From Agaricus subrufescens (taxonomy: Eukaryota; Basidiomycota; Agaricomycetes; Agaricales; Agaricaceae): a stretch of 64,000 nucleotides of DNA. Shown here one piece after another: positions 37,951 to 50,581 of the stretch (positions are counted from its first letter, which is position 1; the number at the start of each line of letters is the position of its first letter). Location of the stretch: assembly GCA_029945375.1 (NCBI GenBank), contig CM057057.1:5642001-5706000 (forward strand). The letters run 5' to 3'. The translations under genes and the position numbers were made by a program. The notes under the pieces are model-generated. The model had not been told where the DNA came from and did no database searches. It saw only the letters and a list, made by a program, of their open reading frames with translations.

Positions 37951-38842
37951 ATGTTGAGGAACATTCAGAGGGCCATACGACCACTGGCCACAATTTCCAG
38001 GTCTGCTGTACGCCGTCTTGCTCATCTGTGCTACAAATCCCTCTCAATTGTCTACCAAAGGCATTGCAACCTCGAGCTCTCTCTCTAGCGTCCTCCACTT
38101 TGGTTGCGGCAGTGACAGGGAGTGGGGCGTCCAAACTATGTAAAGGACCTATCTGTGCTCGTGGATATGCGACCAATCCTCCCCAAAAATCTGCAGAGGC
38201 ACCACCGGACTCGGAACTTCGCTGGATAGATTGCCTTGAACAGGTATCCAAGGCCTCATGGCTTTCCTCACCACCCAAGCAACACGAAAACACACTCCAA
38301 CGTTGTTATTTCTTCATCTTCCATATCATCGTCTATCTTTCTCGTCCCATGAGTAATGACCCAAAGGAAGCTCAAGCAGCGTCAAACAATTTTCTCATGG
38401 TGCGTCGTTATTTTCGCGGTTCTGTCTGCCAAACTAAGGCTCAAGCTCATGATAGCTATTCACCTCTGCCCCCGTAAGACCTGATACAGAAATTGGTCGC
38501 GCTCGCTATGCAATTGCTCTTATAGCTAAACAACTGACGAAGGATTTCTCGAGTATACCGCGGTCGTCCCCTCTTCGGACTGAACATCCTTCAGTTTTTG
38601 CTTTAGCAGACGAACTTGTCACTCCATGCGACATTTATCTAGAGAATTTACAACAAAACAAGCCACCTTCAGACGGAGAAATTGTTGAAATCGGTAAATG
38701 GCAGGATTTCTGGTCAAAAATTCAACCCCACTTGCTTGCACTTGGCGAGGTGTTGGATAAAGCTGGATATGGACTAACTGAGGAAGTACTGAAAGAGGCC
38801 GCAGCTGAAAAAGAAAGGGAGAAGAAAGGAGGAGCGACATAA
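37951..38842 (+). CDS. Probable mitochondrial protein, unknown function
   Basis: A model of four exons (37951-38007, 38061-38243, 38367-38399, 38456-38842) is in phase and gives 219 aa. The first 57 residues look like a presequence: MLRNIQRAIRPLATISRSA, many Arg and Ser, no acid, and a cleavage-like context ARGYAT. The C-terminal exon is clearly coding (GRARYAIALIAKQLTKDFSS, then an acidic/basic tail ending EREKKGGAT). I do not recognise the family. The short third exon and the 123-nt intron before it are the weakest points. The stop lies 51 bp from the stop of the converging PEBP gene. Confidence 0.6.
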
Positions 38843-38893
38843 AAGACAAGTAATTGTGTTATTTTATTCTCTGTACCACAATCCATTACCCAT

Positions 38894-39600
38894 TCATCCT
38901 TGACATAAGAATAAATTCGCTCCGACAAGCTTGAGTTTGTATTGCTCTGCAAATTTCGTCGCGTTCCAGGACCGACGTTGTTCCAATGCGGTCCCATACT
39001 CGACTGCGCCTTCAGGGATTGCCACACCTCCTTGGGGTTCTTCGAACAACAGGAAAGCCACAAGGTCACCATTAGTGGTGGAATATTAATGAGCACCATT
39101 GAAATGCTTGCTGTAACGGTGCAAGCCGCTCTCGGGAGGCGGACCAGGTGGCCAGTACGGTGTGGTTGCCGGTTTGGTCTTCTTAGCATATACAACTTCT
39201 GCTTTTCCAGGTTGAGTGCTTGGAATCTGTAGTCCGGTAATCTATCCCGCAAGTAAATGTTAACCGCATGCCAAATGTACTACCCCAAAGGACATACCAC
39301 CCAATGTCTCCATTGTCTATATTTCGGTTCAAATCTCTTCGGTGCATCGGGATCGGTCATGACTAGCGTATATCTAACCTCTCCTCCGTCCGCCTCGGGA
39401 ACATTCAACGGAGTAATGGTGATCTCGGGTTCGTTGAGTACTTGGGACCGTTGTACCTCATTTCCGAGATGAGTTTCGGTATTGGTGTCCGGGTAGACGA
39501 CGGTGAAGAATACGGCGGGGGTAAAGGTGTCTGGGGGGAGGATGTCAGGTATAATTTGATCTGCGGTGAGTTGAGAGGTGATGTCTGATGTTACACTCAT
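38894..39600 (-). CDS. PEBP-family protein (one aberrant splice junction)
   Basis: Exons 39600-39298 and 39240-39112, then coding sequence from 39061 to 38894, total about 199 aa. PEBP (phosphatidylethanolamine-binding) landmarks are the ligand-pocket motif T-D-P-D-A-P, RHWV and SGLHRY. The later V-A-F-L-L-F-E-E-P-Q and VGANLF also fit. Fungal members bind anionic ligands and act in signalling or protease inhibition, but the role of this one is unknown. Oddity: between HRY (39112) and VAFLLF (39061) lie 50 bases with an in-frame stop and a branch-point-like CTAAT. There is no AG acceptor, and the donor would be GC. The only nearby acceptor (CCCCAAG) would delete ten core residues. The gene may be damaged or use an unusual junction. 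Confidence 0.75.
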
Positions 39601-41181
39601 GGTTTGGTGGGAGGAGGGGCACTGTGGAGTGAGAGGAGTATAGATAGATGTGATTCGGAGCGGTCGGACCGGGTCTGGCGTTCGCGGGCCGTGGATGTCA
39701 GTTTGACGAAATCACTGGTCAGTCGAAAAGAGGAGTCAGGTAGTCAGGCCACCGGTAAACTGTCCTTGAACTTTTAATAGAACGGTTGGCCCATGTACAC
39801 ATTCAAGATCGCGACAGAAACTTGGTGATGAATGCCCCGCCGAGTATTGCTGTTGGTATCATTTGCGGACTACGCGGATATTGGCTAGGATATGTCAACC
39901 TCCGCCTCATGCGAATCAGCAACACGTGCGTCGAGTGCTGCATTGGTAGACGCTGATCATTTCCACAGCTTCTTCCATCCACCATGCCATCTCATGCCAC
40001 GACATTGACACGTTTAAAGGGCAAGAGCAAGAAGTTGAGTGAATTTCTCTCTGATCTGGTCGGTCGTAGAGATTAGTAATATAAGTACTGTTGATAGATT
40101 TGTTGGCTAATATAAAAAGATCCCGGATTTAAATAAGATTTCAATGTTATTTCAACCCTTATCCCGATAATGTATAATGTAGATATTTGAATGTTACTGA
40201 AGGAAGAAGTGACCCGGAGGTACCGAATTATGTATAGAATTTGAAAGGCTAAAATTTCTACATTTTGTTGCATGCTAGAGACATCTCATCCCTCTTCTAT
40301 TTGCAACGAGAACGACACTAGCAGTACTTGTAACATGGCTTTTGTGTGCGCTCAAGGTACACTTTCTGGTGTTCAAAGTTCTAGGGGAGGTCTAATCTTT
40401 TGGGCGGACCGCTCTCAGCTTCGCTGAGTATATGGATTATCTGACCTTTTTTAGAAGATTAGTCGGGGTATTGGTGTCGAGGGGGGTGATAATGAAGAAA
40501 ATGAAGGGGGTGAAGGAGTTTGCAGGGAGGATGTCCAAGATTCGATGGGTTGGGATGTGATGCCGGCGGTTAGAGAAGACGAAGCAGGTGTTCATGGCAT
40601 TGGTGTTTCTTAGGGTCGTTGATTACACTCATGGTTTAGTGGGTCATTGAATGTAGATATACGTATGTGCTCGGAGTGGGCCGTTGATGTAACTCTTCGA
40701 CGTGAGTTTGATCAATGGCATCGCGCCTAGTTACCATCATTTCCTCTTTTGATCCCTTCTCTGAGTCCTCTCCTCGATCGTTGTTCGCAACCGTGCTTCC
40801 ACGTAAATGGATCCGGCGTCTAGGGAGAAGAAGAAAAGATCCTGTTCTCCATCCCCTGATCAAGCAAAGAGGCCGCGTACTGGTTAGCCTACTGGCCTGT
40901 TTCTGATTGAATGGTCTTCTCATGTATAAACCAAGATCATGGAAGCTCCACGGCGACGGGTCTTTCGTTGCATATTGTTGCTTGCGCCGAACCATCCAAA
41001 GGTCCGCTTAACATCATAGGCTGTCATAAATGGAATTTCCCCACTAACGTAGTGTTAGCTGCCGAAACAGACCAGAACACTACCAGAGTGAGAAATACCA
41101 GAAATGTTTCCTCAAATGACGGTAAAAGTCCTCCGAGCTGTATTCTTGGATATTTTCATATGTTGTTTAGATACGAGAGGG
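39601..41181. other. Intergenic with PEBP relic and dispersed repeats
   Basis: Contains the PEBP 5' relic (below). A segment near 39735-39800 and 40010-40060 resembles 44390-44510, upstream of the second NACHT gene. No intact gene was found. Confidence 0.5.
40460..40660 (-). pseudogene. Relic of PEBP gene 5' end
   Basis: Bases around the PEBP start (39470-39660) recur here in the same orientation with gaps. Shared landmarks are tcggtattggtgtc, the start region tacactcatggttt and cggagcggtcgg-like sequence. Only the first exon region and leader are represented and the reading frame is not preserved, so this is a partial duplicate. Confidence 0.55.
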
Positions 41182-43626
41182 ATGACGACCAGCACCCCAT
41201 GTAGTGAGACCCAAAGTACTATTATTGGGAGCGGCCATGAAGGTGAGGTTGATCTCTCGTTCGGCTGCTATTTCTAACCCTATTAGCCCTCGATGTCAAT
41301 ACTAGCGAGCGGACTGGGTATTTCAGCCATGCCCATGATTTTGTGGTCACGAACTCTACAATGGTGGAGAAACACACAACTATAATTAACCACGTAGGAG
41401 GAGACAAAGACTCAAAGGGTGAGAGTTCGAGCCTCGAACGTACTGAGAAATTACTTAAAAGGCCAACAGCAAAAAAACTGCTTTGGAAGCATATTATTAC
41501 TGGCGCGGCCCATGACTCTTCAGACCGTGATCCTCCCCCAAGATGCCATCCAGGTACCCGAATTGAAATCAACGAACGGATAATGAACTGGTTCTACGAT
41601 GAAAAGAAACAAGAATTTGTTCTTTGGATCTACGGACCTGCTGGAGTTGGTAAATCCGCCATCGTTCAGACTATCGCTGATGCTCTTGGCCTGGCCAACT
41701 GTTTGGGTGCCTCGGTATTCCTTTCGCGGCCAAATGGGCGGGATAATTCTCGCTCCGTCATTATAACCATCGCATATCAACTTGCGGTCCATCTCGAAGA
41801 TTACTGCAAATTTATCAGCGAAAAGCTGGTTTCCGATCCCGAGCTGGTGAACAAAGGCATTAAAGACCAGTTCAGGCAGTTTATTGTAGAACCCTTTGCG
41901 AAGAAGAAGATAGGGGCGGGCGGGAAAACGTGGGGCATATTATTAGACGGGCTTGATGAACTTGATCATCGCGAGAAGCAGCGGGATCTCATTCGCCTGA
42001 TCACTACCTTTGCTTTTGAGCATCCTGACGTTCCCATCGTCTGGGTGATCGCTAGTCGCCCAGAACCACATATCTTCGACACATTCAAGGCCCCTCAAAC
42101 TGTGCGGAGCTTTTGGGAGGAATGTGTCCCTGTCAACACATCCGAAGCCTGTCAGGATGTCGAACGTTACCTCAGGGGTAGCTTTGAGACTATTCGCCAA
42201 GACTTTCCACGTATCGTCCCATCAAGTTGGCCTGACGAGATACAAATCGTGAAACTTGCTGACGCAGCATCTGGTCTATTCGCGTTTGCCGAGGGGGCAG
42301 TCCGGTTTATATCAAATCCAAATCAGCCGGACCCGGTCTCCCGCCTCCAGGTTGTCTTATCTGCAATTGGTGGTTCAGAAGTTGATTCGTCCAATAACCA
42401 CCCATTTGCCTGCTTGGATGCATTGTATACGTATATCCTCTCTTCGATCTCTCCTGAAGTGTGGCAGATGACCGAACGGGTCCTTGGTGCTATCAGTATC
42501 TTGAGTCTAACGGATTACAAGTTCACATGTTGCGCGATGGGACTTTCATTGCTCTTTAATTGTGAGCAGAGCCAAATTTACACCTCAATCAATGATTTGT
42601 ACTCCGTAGTCAATATCCCTCTTGATGTCTATGGTCGGTTCTCTATTCACCACGCTTCGTTTTCGGATTTTTTGCGGGACAGTACTCGATCAAAGCAATT
42701 TAATATCTCCCCAGAGTACACAAAGCTGGACTTAGAGCAATGTGGCGTTAGAATTTGGCTAGATTTCAAGAGGAACTCTCCTCGAGGCCCAAGTGAGTCA
42801 ATGACACTATATACTAGATATACGTGTTAATGTTTTTAGGCAGTCATTACTACGAAAGGTGGTATGACCATGCTTTACAATTTCACCCCGACCCCTATCT
42901 GTATGCTGAAGTGGCATGTTTGAACTGTTCTCTGTTTTGCTTCATACACAGGCAACTAGCGCGCTCGCTGTGGACAAGGTGGGACTTTTTAGAAGAAAAC
43001 CGAGCACAGGACTACTGGGATCACTTTCTTGACTTACTGCTTGAAGTGGATGCTACTACCATATGCCATGGATGCAGCGACCAAAGTGAAGTCATTAAAA
43101 TAATGTTTCGCGTATGGAGAGTGAGCTCTTAGATTCACAATTTTTGTTGCGCATTCATAAACTCCTCATACTATAGAGTTGTCCAGAGGCCTTTTCGCGA
43201 GCAGGGATTATTCGTGAAATATCATTGGAACAGCTCGAATTAGATCATCTAGAATGGCCAGATCAGATCCCAGCACATTCTTGGCGTAAACGCGAAACCC
43301 CGATAAAATCATTCTATGACAAAATCAAGGTCAGGAGTCTTATGAAGGGTATATCTTCAAAACTCCTAACAATTGTCCAATAGCCTTACTCAAGCCAGGA
43401 TTTCGATGAATACATGCTCGGTCTGAAGTACATCCGACAACATAATCCAAATCTCCCAGTGTTGATTGTTGGAACTCCGGGGAATCAATTTGCGGTGCTT
43501 ATGTACAAATACAGTGAACGTGATCCTGAAGGGTGCCCATTTCACCTGAAGATGCAAGGGGGTACGGATTTCGAGAAGTATGAATACCATGGATTTTATT
43601 GTATTCCCTACCCAGATGGTGTGTAA
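41182..43626 (+). CDS. NACHT-domain NTPase, NLR-like, copy 1
   Basis: Exons 41182-41242, 41287-41418, 41470-42792, 42840-43120, 43177-43329 and 43384-43626 give 730 aa. Walker A GPAGVGKSAIVQ lies near residue 120, Walker B is GILLDGLDEL, and I-A-S-R-P-E-P-H follows. A short N-terminal region carries FSHAHDFVV and is shared with copy 2; both have a 132-nt second exon, which supports the start chosen. Intron 3 (51 nt) is a multiple of three, so retention would also keep the frame. The C-terminal exons contain no WD, ankyrin or TPR repeats. They end in a compact module (GLKYIRQHNP ... CIPYP) common to all copies here. Fungal NACHT proteins act in non-self recognition and regulated cell death; such a role here is inferred. 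Confidence 0.9.
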
Positions 43627-44528
43627 CGTGGGCAAAGTATCCAATATGTAATACATGTATAGTACCGAATTCGTTCCTGTGAGGAGCGAAATGGCTTGAT
43701 GTAATACAGACCAACGCTACAAATGACGACAACGATGGTTATAAGCGATAATTTCCCAGGCAGCTTGATGTGTGAGACACTCAGCTCCTGTGGCTGGTAC
43801 GTCACCCGGTGTGAGGTATTTTATCAGACCTGTATCAGACTCATAAAAGAAGTGACAAGAATCTCAACAATGAAGTTGAATGGTTGTTTGATGGTTAATC
43901 TCGATTATTGCCTGGACTGGCTCACCTTGATGTTGAATCTGGCCACGATTGCGAGGTCCCTTACAGTGTACACCGTCTCATCTTACCATTCGAGGTTGTC
44001 ATTATTATCTACATGATGTATGTACGTGCTAGTATACCGAAAGAAAACACTACCAAGGCGATCGGGGCTTGGACGCAGCCGATGACGGGCCCACGATCAG
44101 AAACCTCTCTAGTTTCTGACTTGTGCCCTTGCTTGGTATAGGATACTCTTGTTACTTGATGATCTGGTTCAGATAGTAGAAATGAAGTTCTTGTCTATTT
44201 GGCGATGTTCGGCAATCCCCTCTGACTGTACTAGTACTGTGGCAACCTAGATTTCATGACAGTTACACGTGGGTGATGAGGCAGTGACAAGCGCTGGTGC
44301 GGAGTCCCAATATAACTAGGCCGATCACACGACTGCGCCTCGTCCCAGCTTCCATCCACAATGCTCCCGCATGCCACATTCAAAACGTTAAGAACCAAGT
44401 TTATTGAGTCCCTCTCTGATCTGTTCACCGGAAAAAACACGTCTGGTAGTCTAGGCACTGGTAAACTCTTTCTGAACTTCTGATAGAAAAGTCGGTTGAT
44501 GTACAGCCAAGATCATGGTAGCGGTCCG
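43627..44528. other. Intergenic between NACHT copies
   Basis: No coding support. From about 44390 the sequence resembles the upstream flank of the PEBP gene (39735-40060), so a piece of that flank was duplicated together with a NACHT copy. Confidence 0.5.
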
Positions 44529-46960
44529 ATGAATAGTGTTCCATCGAGTATCCAAGCTGTTCAAGCCGAGTTCTCTGAAGGTCTGTCTTAGTATCGTACG
44601 AAGGGATTATCCACTAACAGGCTGCTAGCTACCAGAAACCGCAAACAAACAGCACACAAAGGGAATTTTAGCCACGCGCATGATTTTGTTGTCGTGAATC
44701 CAACTATAGTAGACAACTCTACCACCAATTATCATACACCTAGTGATAGAGAAGTAAAAGGTAAGACTGTAAGCCTTATGAACGCGCTCGTAACTTGCTA
44801 AAAACATATTCAAGTAAAAGAATTACTTTTGAAGCATGCTATCGTGGGCGCTGCCCATAATTCATCCGCTCGTGATCCTCCCCCGAGATGCCATCCAGGC
44901 ACCAGAATCAAGATCAACGAACGGATACTGGCTTGGTTCTACAACGCACAGAAATCAGAGTTGATTCTATGGATCTATGGTCCTGCTGGGGTTGGAAAAT
45001 CTGCTATCGTCCAGACCATCGCTGAGGCCCTTGCCGCCGCCAAATGCCTGGGCGCGTCTGTCTTCTTTTCTAGGCCTAACGGACGCAATACCTCTCGTTC
45101 CATCTTTATCACTATTGCTTATCAGCTCGCAGTCCACATCGAAGATTACTGTGTCTTTATCAGCGAAAAGTTGGCTGCCGATCCTGAACTAGTAACCAAA
45201 GGCTTGGAAGAACAGTTCAGAACATTCGTTGTTGAGCCCTTCGCGGAAAAAAAGATAGGGGCTGGTGGAAAAACATGGGGTATATTATTGGATGGACTTG
45301 ACGAGCTTGACGAACGCCACTGGCAGCGGGAGATCATCCGCCTGATTACCACTTTTGCCCTCGAATATCCCGACATCCCTCTCGTCTGGGTCATTGCCAG
45401 CCGCCCTGAACCGCATATCCTTGACAAATTCAAGGCTCCGGAAACGGTACCTAGCTATTGGGAGGAACACGTTCCTATCGATTCGCCTGAAGCATGCCAA
45501 GACGTAGAACGCTACATTAAGAGTAGCTTTGATACCATTTGCCGAGACTTTCCGCGCATTGTCCCGCAGGATTGGCCGGACGAGATACAAATTGTCAGAC
45601 TGGCTCATGCAGCGTCTGGTTTATTTGCATTTGCTGAGGTGGCAGTTCGGTTTATTGGCAATCCCAATCACGCTGACCCTGATACCCGCCTCCAAGATGT
45701 CTTACGTGCAATTGATGGTTCCGCTGTCAATGCTTTTGATAATGCTCCTTTTGCCCGCTTAGATGCGTTGTACATATGCATCCTCTCTTCTATCTCACCT
45801 GAGATGTGGCCGATCACGAAACGGGTGCTTGGTACTCTTTTACATTTATCCGGCCCTTTACGTTGTGTGAAGGGACTTTCGGTGCTTCTTGATTGTGGAC
45901 TAAGCAAGATTTACACCTCGATCAATGATTTGTATTCAGTAATCAAGATACCTCTGGATGACGTCTATTCTCAATCTTTATCCTTTTACCATGCCTCATT
46001 TACCGATTTTTTGCGGGACAATACGCGATCCAAACAGTTTTGCATATCTTGGGATGACGCACGGCGAGACTCGGATGAGTGTGGTGTCAGGATCTGGCGG
46101 GACTTTAAGAAGAAGTTTCCTCGGGGGCCAAGTAAGTTTTACGCCCATCTCCTACAACCATACGCTAATGATTCTAGGCTCAGAATACTACCAGAGATGG
46201 TTCAAATATACTCCAAAATTTCATTTGAATGCCAATCCACCTGAGAGTGTGTCAAAGGCATTCAACCATTACCTGTTTCGCCGTATACATAATGCGCTAC
46301 TGAGTTCACTCCAGGAAAATTGGCATTCCGCACACAATGAGCCATCTCGAACTCAGTGGGATCAATTTCTTGATCTAGTATGCCAGGTGGACGCCTCTAC
46401 TGCGTGTTATGGCTGGGGAACTCCAGATTTGTTTGTTAAGTTCTTGTTTGACATGTGGAAAGTGAGTAACTCAGATTCTTTGTCGCACTTTCACCCGTCA
46501 CCTAAGCCCCTCAAATTCTAGACGAATCAAGATCGCCTCACAGAAGCAGGAATCATTCACGAGATCCAATTGGAACAACTTCGGTTAGATCACTTACAGT
46601 GGCCAAAAGAGATTGCGACACATTACGTGGGCGATCTCGGTGTGAGCACACCCTCTGTTAGTACTATCAGTAGCTAAACTTCCTTGAGTATATATTAGAT
46701 TTTCTAACACTTACCTTTAGGTTTCCTCATATCAAGCTTTTACCGGATACATGACAGGTCTCAAGTATATCCGCCAGCACAATCCGGAACTCAAAGTACT
46801 AATCTATGGAACTTCAAAAAATCGCTGTGCAGCATTTATATACCAATACCTTGAACGCGATCTCAAAGAATGCCCATTTCATATCGAGTTATCTAGAGGT
46901 TGGAATCTCGGTGGGGAGCATTATGGATATTATTGTATTCCATACCCTTATAATGTGTAA
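44529..46960 (+). CDS. NACHT-domain NTPase, NLR-like, copy 2
   Basis: Exons 44529-44580, 44629-44760, 44815-46131, 46178-46461, 46522-46641 and 46721-46960 give 714 aa. Paralogue of the 41-kb gene with the same exon plan and the shared N-terminal motif FSHAHDFVVVN. Walker A is GPAGVGKSAIVQ and Walker B GILLDGLDEL. The helical region after the NACHT core (about residues 310-430) is conserved, ending with HASFTDFLRD. The last intron (79 nt) and last exon recur almost unchanged at 49.85-50.15 kb. Ligand and partners are unknown; ATP-driven oligomerisation is expected from the family. Confidence 0.92.
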
Positions 46961-47423
46961 TCTCGAGGCAGTATAAAATATTTCTCCTACACTGAAGGAT
47001 AGCCTAATGGGATACATATCAGTGACCCGATAGCGACCTCACTGAGCCTTGCTTGAGAGTTACAGCTGAATTCATATAAGCGGATAAAGGATGCAAAGGC
47101 GGATGAGTACAACCATCATAGATATTATGGTATTCCTATTCAGATGCACAATCTCCAACGTTGACCGCGATTTCTGGGCTTTCCAACTTATGTGGCATAG
47201 TCCTATATTATTTCAATTACTCGAAACTAGCGAGAGGACAGTATCAAATCGAGCACAGAGTCTAAATACTATAGACATATCAAAGCGTGGTCGCAAAAAA
47301 ACAAGTGTGCGGTGTGGAACGTCGTCTCGTGCTTGTAGTTGTTGAACCGGGTGAAACTACAGTCCAGCGCGAGGACCGCAAAACAACATGTGGATCCGCT
47401 GGTAGAACATTATATCCACTTTG

Positions 47424-49293
47424 TCACAAGTCCCTGGGCAAAGGCAAAGCAGCCGTTTCGTTAGGGGAAGGACATAGTGTTCCTTCCAATTCTGGATCCA
47501 CCTCCGGATGGGCGGGGGGTTTCGGGAGACAGATGGGCGTCGCAACCAAATCGTTGAAGACGAACTACAGTTGTAGAGTCAATACTCATCAATCATATCA
47601 TGGATAAGTGAAAACACTTACCGTGCCGTACCTATATTTCTGGATCAGTAACAAAATAGCCACTAAAGCAGGCACACTTACACGAGAAGAGAAAAACCAA
47701 GGACTTGCAGAAATGAAATCGGGACTACAAATTTTTCCCAACCCAAGCCTAAGCTGAAGACCCAGATGACGAGGGTCCTGCAAGTGTCAGTCAACGAGCG
47801 AACCATTGCACTTGTATGACGAGTAACACTCATTCCAAAGAAGTTAAACAACGAGATACTAATCGCAACAGCAATACTTGAACGAAGTACTGTGGGAGAG
47901 GTAATTATCTGGTACCATCCGCGTTGAAGGTCAAAGAAGGGTGTCATTGCCGAGACAGATGGAAGTGAAAGAATGGGGAATAGCAGGAGGATTGAGATCG
48001 TGCCAAATAGTCCTTCGTAACCTACGGCAATTAATGGAGTAACAGTGTAGCGGGCTAGATAGAAGGTAAAATTACGTCAAGAAAGGATTAGGGATCCAAA
48101 GGGTTGTAGTACTTATAATTGTTTCTGTTTATAATTTTATGAGATACACATATTTTGGGAGATAACAAACGCACCCTCAATCACAGATTGCACAGCGGTG
48201 CTACGCAATCATGAGGAAGATCTCGAGAAGGCACTGAATAGATCTCACAAAACTTGCGCAAACAAAATAAAGAATACACCTTGACCAGAATATGTCAACC
48301 ATTTCTGGGGTCCTGTGGATAAATTTGGCGACTGACCAATTATGAACTTTCCAACCTGGGCCTCTTCAGCTTTTTCACCGCTAGTAGACGCAGGCTTATC
48401 GCCAGGTAAACTTTCTTTGACAACATTCTCAACTAAAGATCCGCTATAGCCAACGAGAGCAACACCAGCCATCACAATGATAAGGGAAATCCACCTGAGG
48501 CAATGTCAGTGAGTACAAACAAAGGATAGTAGAGTTATAACTGACTGATAAGGCCAGATACGACGGTGCAAGAAGAGGACACTAAAAACACCGACAAAAA
48601 GCAACAGAGCACCGCGAGTCATCTGATAAATAGAGACAGGCGTATAAAGTAAACCTATGTTCATTAACTATGCCTGAGTCTGGGTAAGGCTGCAAACGGT
48701 CATAATTCCTATGAAAGATTCACCGTAGTGCCAGTGAGGTCGCACGCGGCAGGGAGCCATAGTAGAAATACTTTCCAACCTTCAAGGGCTGATCCGGAGT
48801 CCTTGGAGTCCTTAGCCACAAGAAGTTGTGTTTCGTCCTCGAGCTGAATTGGTTGGCGTTCAAACCTCAGCCAAGAGTAGACAACAGGTATAAAGCCTAA
48901 ACAGATTCAGATAAAGCAAAGAAAGACCCAAGCATCTGAATGACATAGCATTTGTCCGACTGGAATGGTGGGTAAGAACGAGCAAAAGGAACGTCTGAGC
49001 AAAAATGGACTTACGGAACATTTGGAACGTTTGCCAGACTGGCTGCTCGTAGAGTACATGACGAGCAGGGTTGGGGTCACTACAATTTTCTACACATTGC
49101 ATATCCTAGCAATGCCCTATTTGAACGACTGGCATAAGAACGGCATATCAGACGGACGAACCTGCCACTTGCCAACCAGTGAGTTGCTGGAGCCCTAAGA
49201 GAAATCGGTTAGAAATGGAAGATCATACGAGCACCGACGCACGGTGATAATCATACCAGCAAGCAGGACCGGTATGTAGAGCGAGGAGGGCAT
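47424..49293 (-). CDS. SLC35F6-like drug/metabolite transporter, copy 1
   Basis: Twelve exons: 49293-49243, 49194-49162, 49105-49015, 48959-48945, 48896-48724, 48667-48546, 48494-48337, 48279-48249, 48200-48175, 48021-47682, 47631-47622 and 47564-47424. They give 396 aa. The blocks NFFGMSVTRHTSAMVRS, T-D-T-C-R-T-L-V-I-W and FLQVLGFSLLVYGTFVFND, and the lumenal CVENCSDPNPARH segment, match the SLC35F6 group of the DMT superfamily. Multiple hydrophobic spans fit a polytopic transporter, probably in endomembranes. The substrate is unknown. Two exons are very small (15 and 10 nt) but are needed for the conserved GQMLCF and YGT joins. The donor GTCATT of the fourth intron is weak. Confidence 0.9.
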
Positions 49294-49909
49294 GGAGAGG
49301 GATGTTGGGAGAGAGAACAGAAGAGGTATGTGACATGGTACATGAAAAGCAGCATTTAACTGATCATGCTAAACCATTCCGTGTTCGCCTGACAGCCGGT
49401 ATAGTGAGATATTTTCAGGCATTCCGAATCGATAGGGACCATAGGGTGTATCAGGAAAGGTTAGTTCACTTTTGGATTAGGCAAACATAACGAAATGGTC
49501 ATGCCAGTAATTTCGGCTCTCTGTCAGCGTACAAGTAAAGGGGACTCGAAGCAGTCTTGAAGCAGTTCCACCTAGCGCAAGATCCAAGAATTATGATACC
49601 TTTGAAAGCAGCGACAAAAACTAGTGTGGGATCGTGAGGGATATCATTGGGTGAGCTATACTACCGAGCTCGATGTTGAAGATCAGTAGAAGGCAGTGTC
49701 ATGCGCCTAGATCATCAAGACGATACTAACCATATACATGGTTCGGAATCATCTCACCAGTGCCGGGAAATTCCGTCTTGATGTAAAAATGCCATGCATA
49801 TACACTGGGCCGGTGTCACAATAAGGCACGTGCCTTATTCCTCCTGTCAGTACAATCAGTAGCCAACCTTCCTTGAGTATATATTAGATTTTCTAACACC
49901 TATCTTCAG
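49294..49909. other. Promoter side of transporter 1; duplication boundary
   Basis: Up to about 49790 this corresponds to 52460-52940 in the second unit. No gene was seen. The junction of the two repeat units lies near 49790-49855. Confidence 0.5.
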
Positions 49910-50149
49910 GTTTCCTCATATCAAGCTTTTACCGGATACATGACAGGTCTCAAGTATATCCGCCAGCACAATCCGGAACTCAAAGTACTAATCTATGGGA
50001 CTTCAAAAAATCGCTGTGCAGCATTTATATACCAATACCTTGAACGCGATCTCAAAGAGTGCCCATTTCATACCGAGTTATCTAGAGGTTGGAATCTCGG
50101 TGGGGAGCATTATGGATATTATTGTATTCCATACCCTTATAATGTGTAA
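49910..50149 (+). pseudogene. Orphan last exon of a NACHT gene
   Basis: Exactly 240 bases, the same length as the last exon of the NACHT gene at 44529, with the preceding intron sequence and acceptor also copied. The encoded peptide differs at one residue (F-H-T-E-L-S for F-H-I-E-L-S). The rest of the gene is absent upstream, so this exon has no obvious way to be expressed as a NACHT protein. Confidence 0.9.
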
Positions 50150-50581
50150 TCTCGAGGCAGTATAAAATATTTCTCCTACACTACATATCAGTGACCCGAT
50201 AGCGACCTCACTGAGCCTTGCTTGAGAGTTAGCGCTGAATTCATATAAGCGGATAAAGGATGCAAAGACAGATGAGTACAACCATCATAGATATTATGGT
50301 ATTCCTATTCAGATGCACAATCTCCAACGTTGACCGCGATTTCTGTGCTTTCCAACTTATGTGGCGTAGGAGATAGTCCTATATTATTTTAATTGCTTGA
50401 AGCTAACGAGAGGACGGTATCAAATAGAACACAGAGGAATATAAGCACTGTAAACATATCAAAGTGTAGTAGCAAGAAAGCAAGTATGTACTGCAAGACA
50501 TCCCTTCGTACTTTGGTTTGTTGGACCATGTGAAGTTACAGTCTAGCGCGAGGATCGCAAAATGCCATGTTGACACCTGTT

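Noticed and set aside
38942..39232. Plus-strand frame of 96 codons
   Set aside because: Antisense of the PEBP coding sequence, which has recognisable family motifs.
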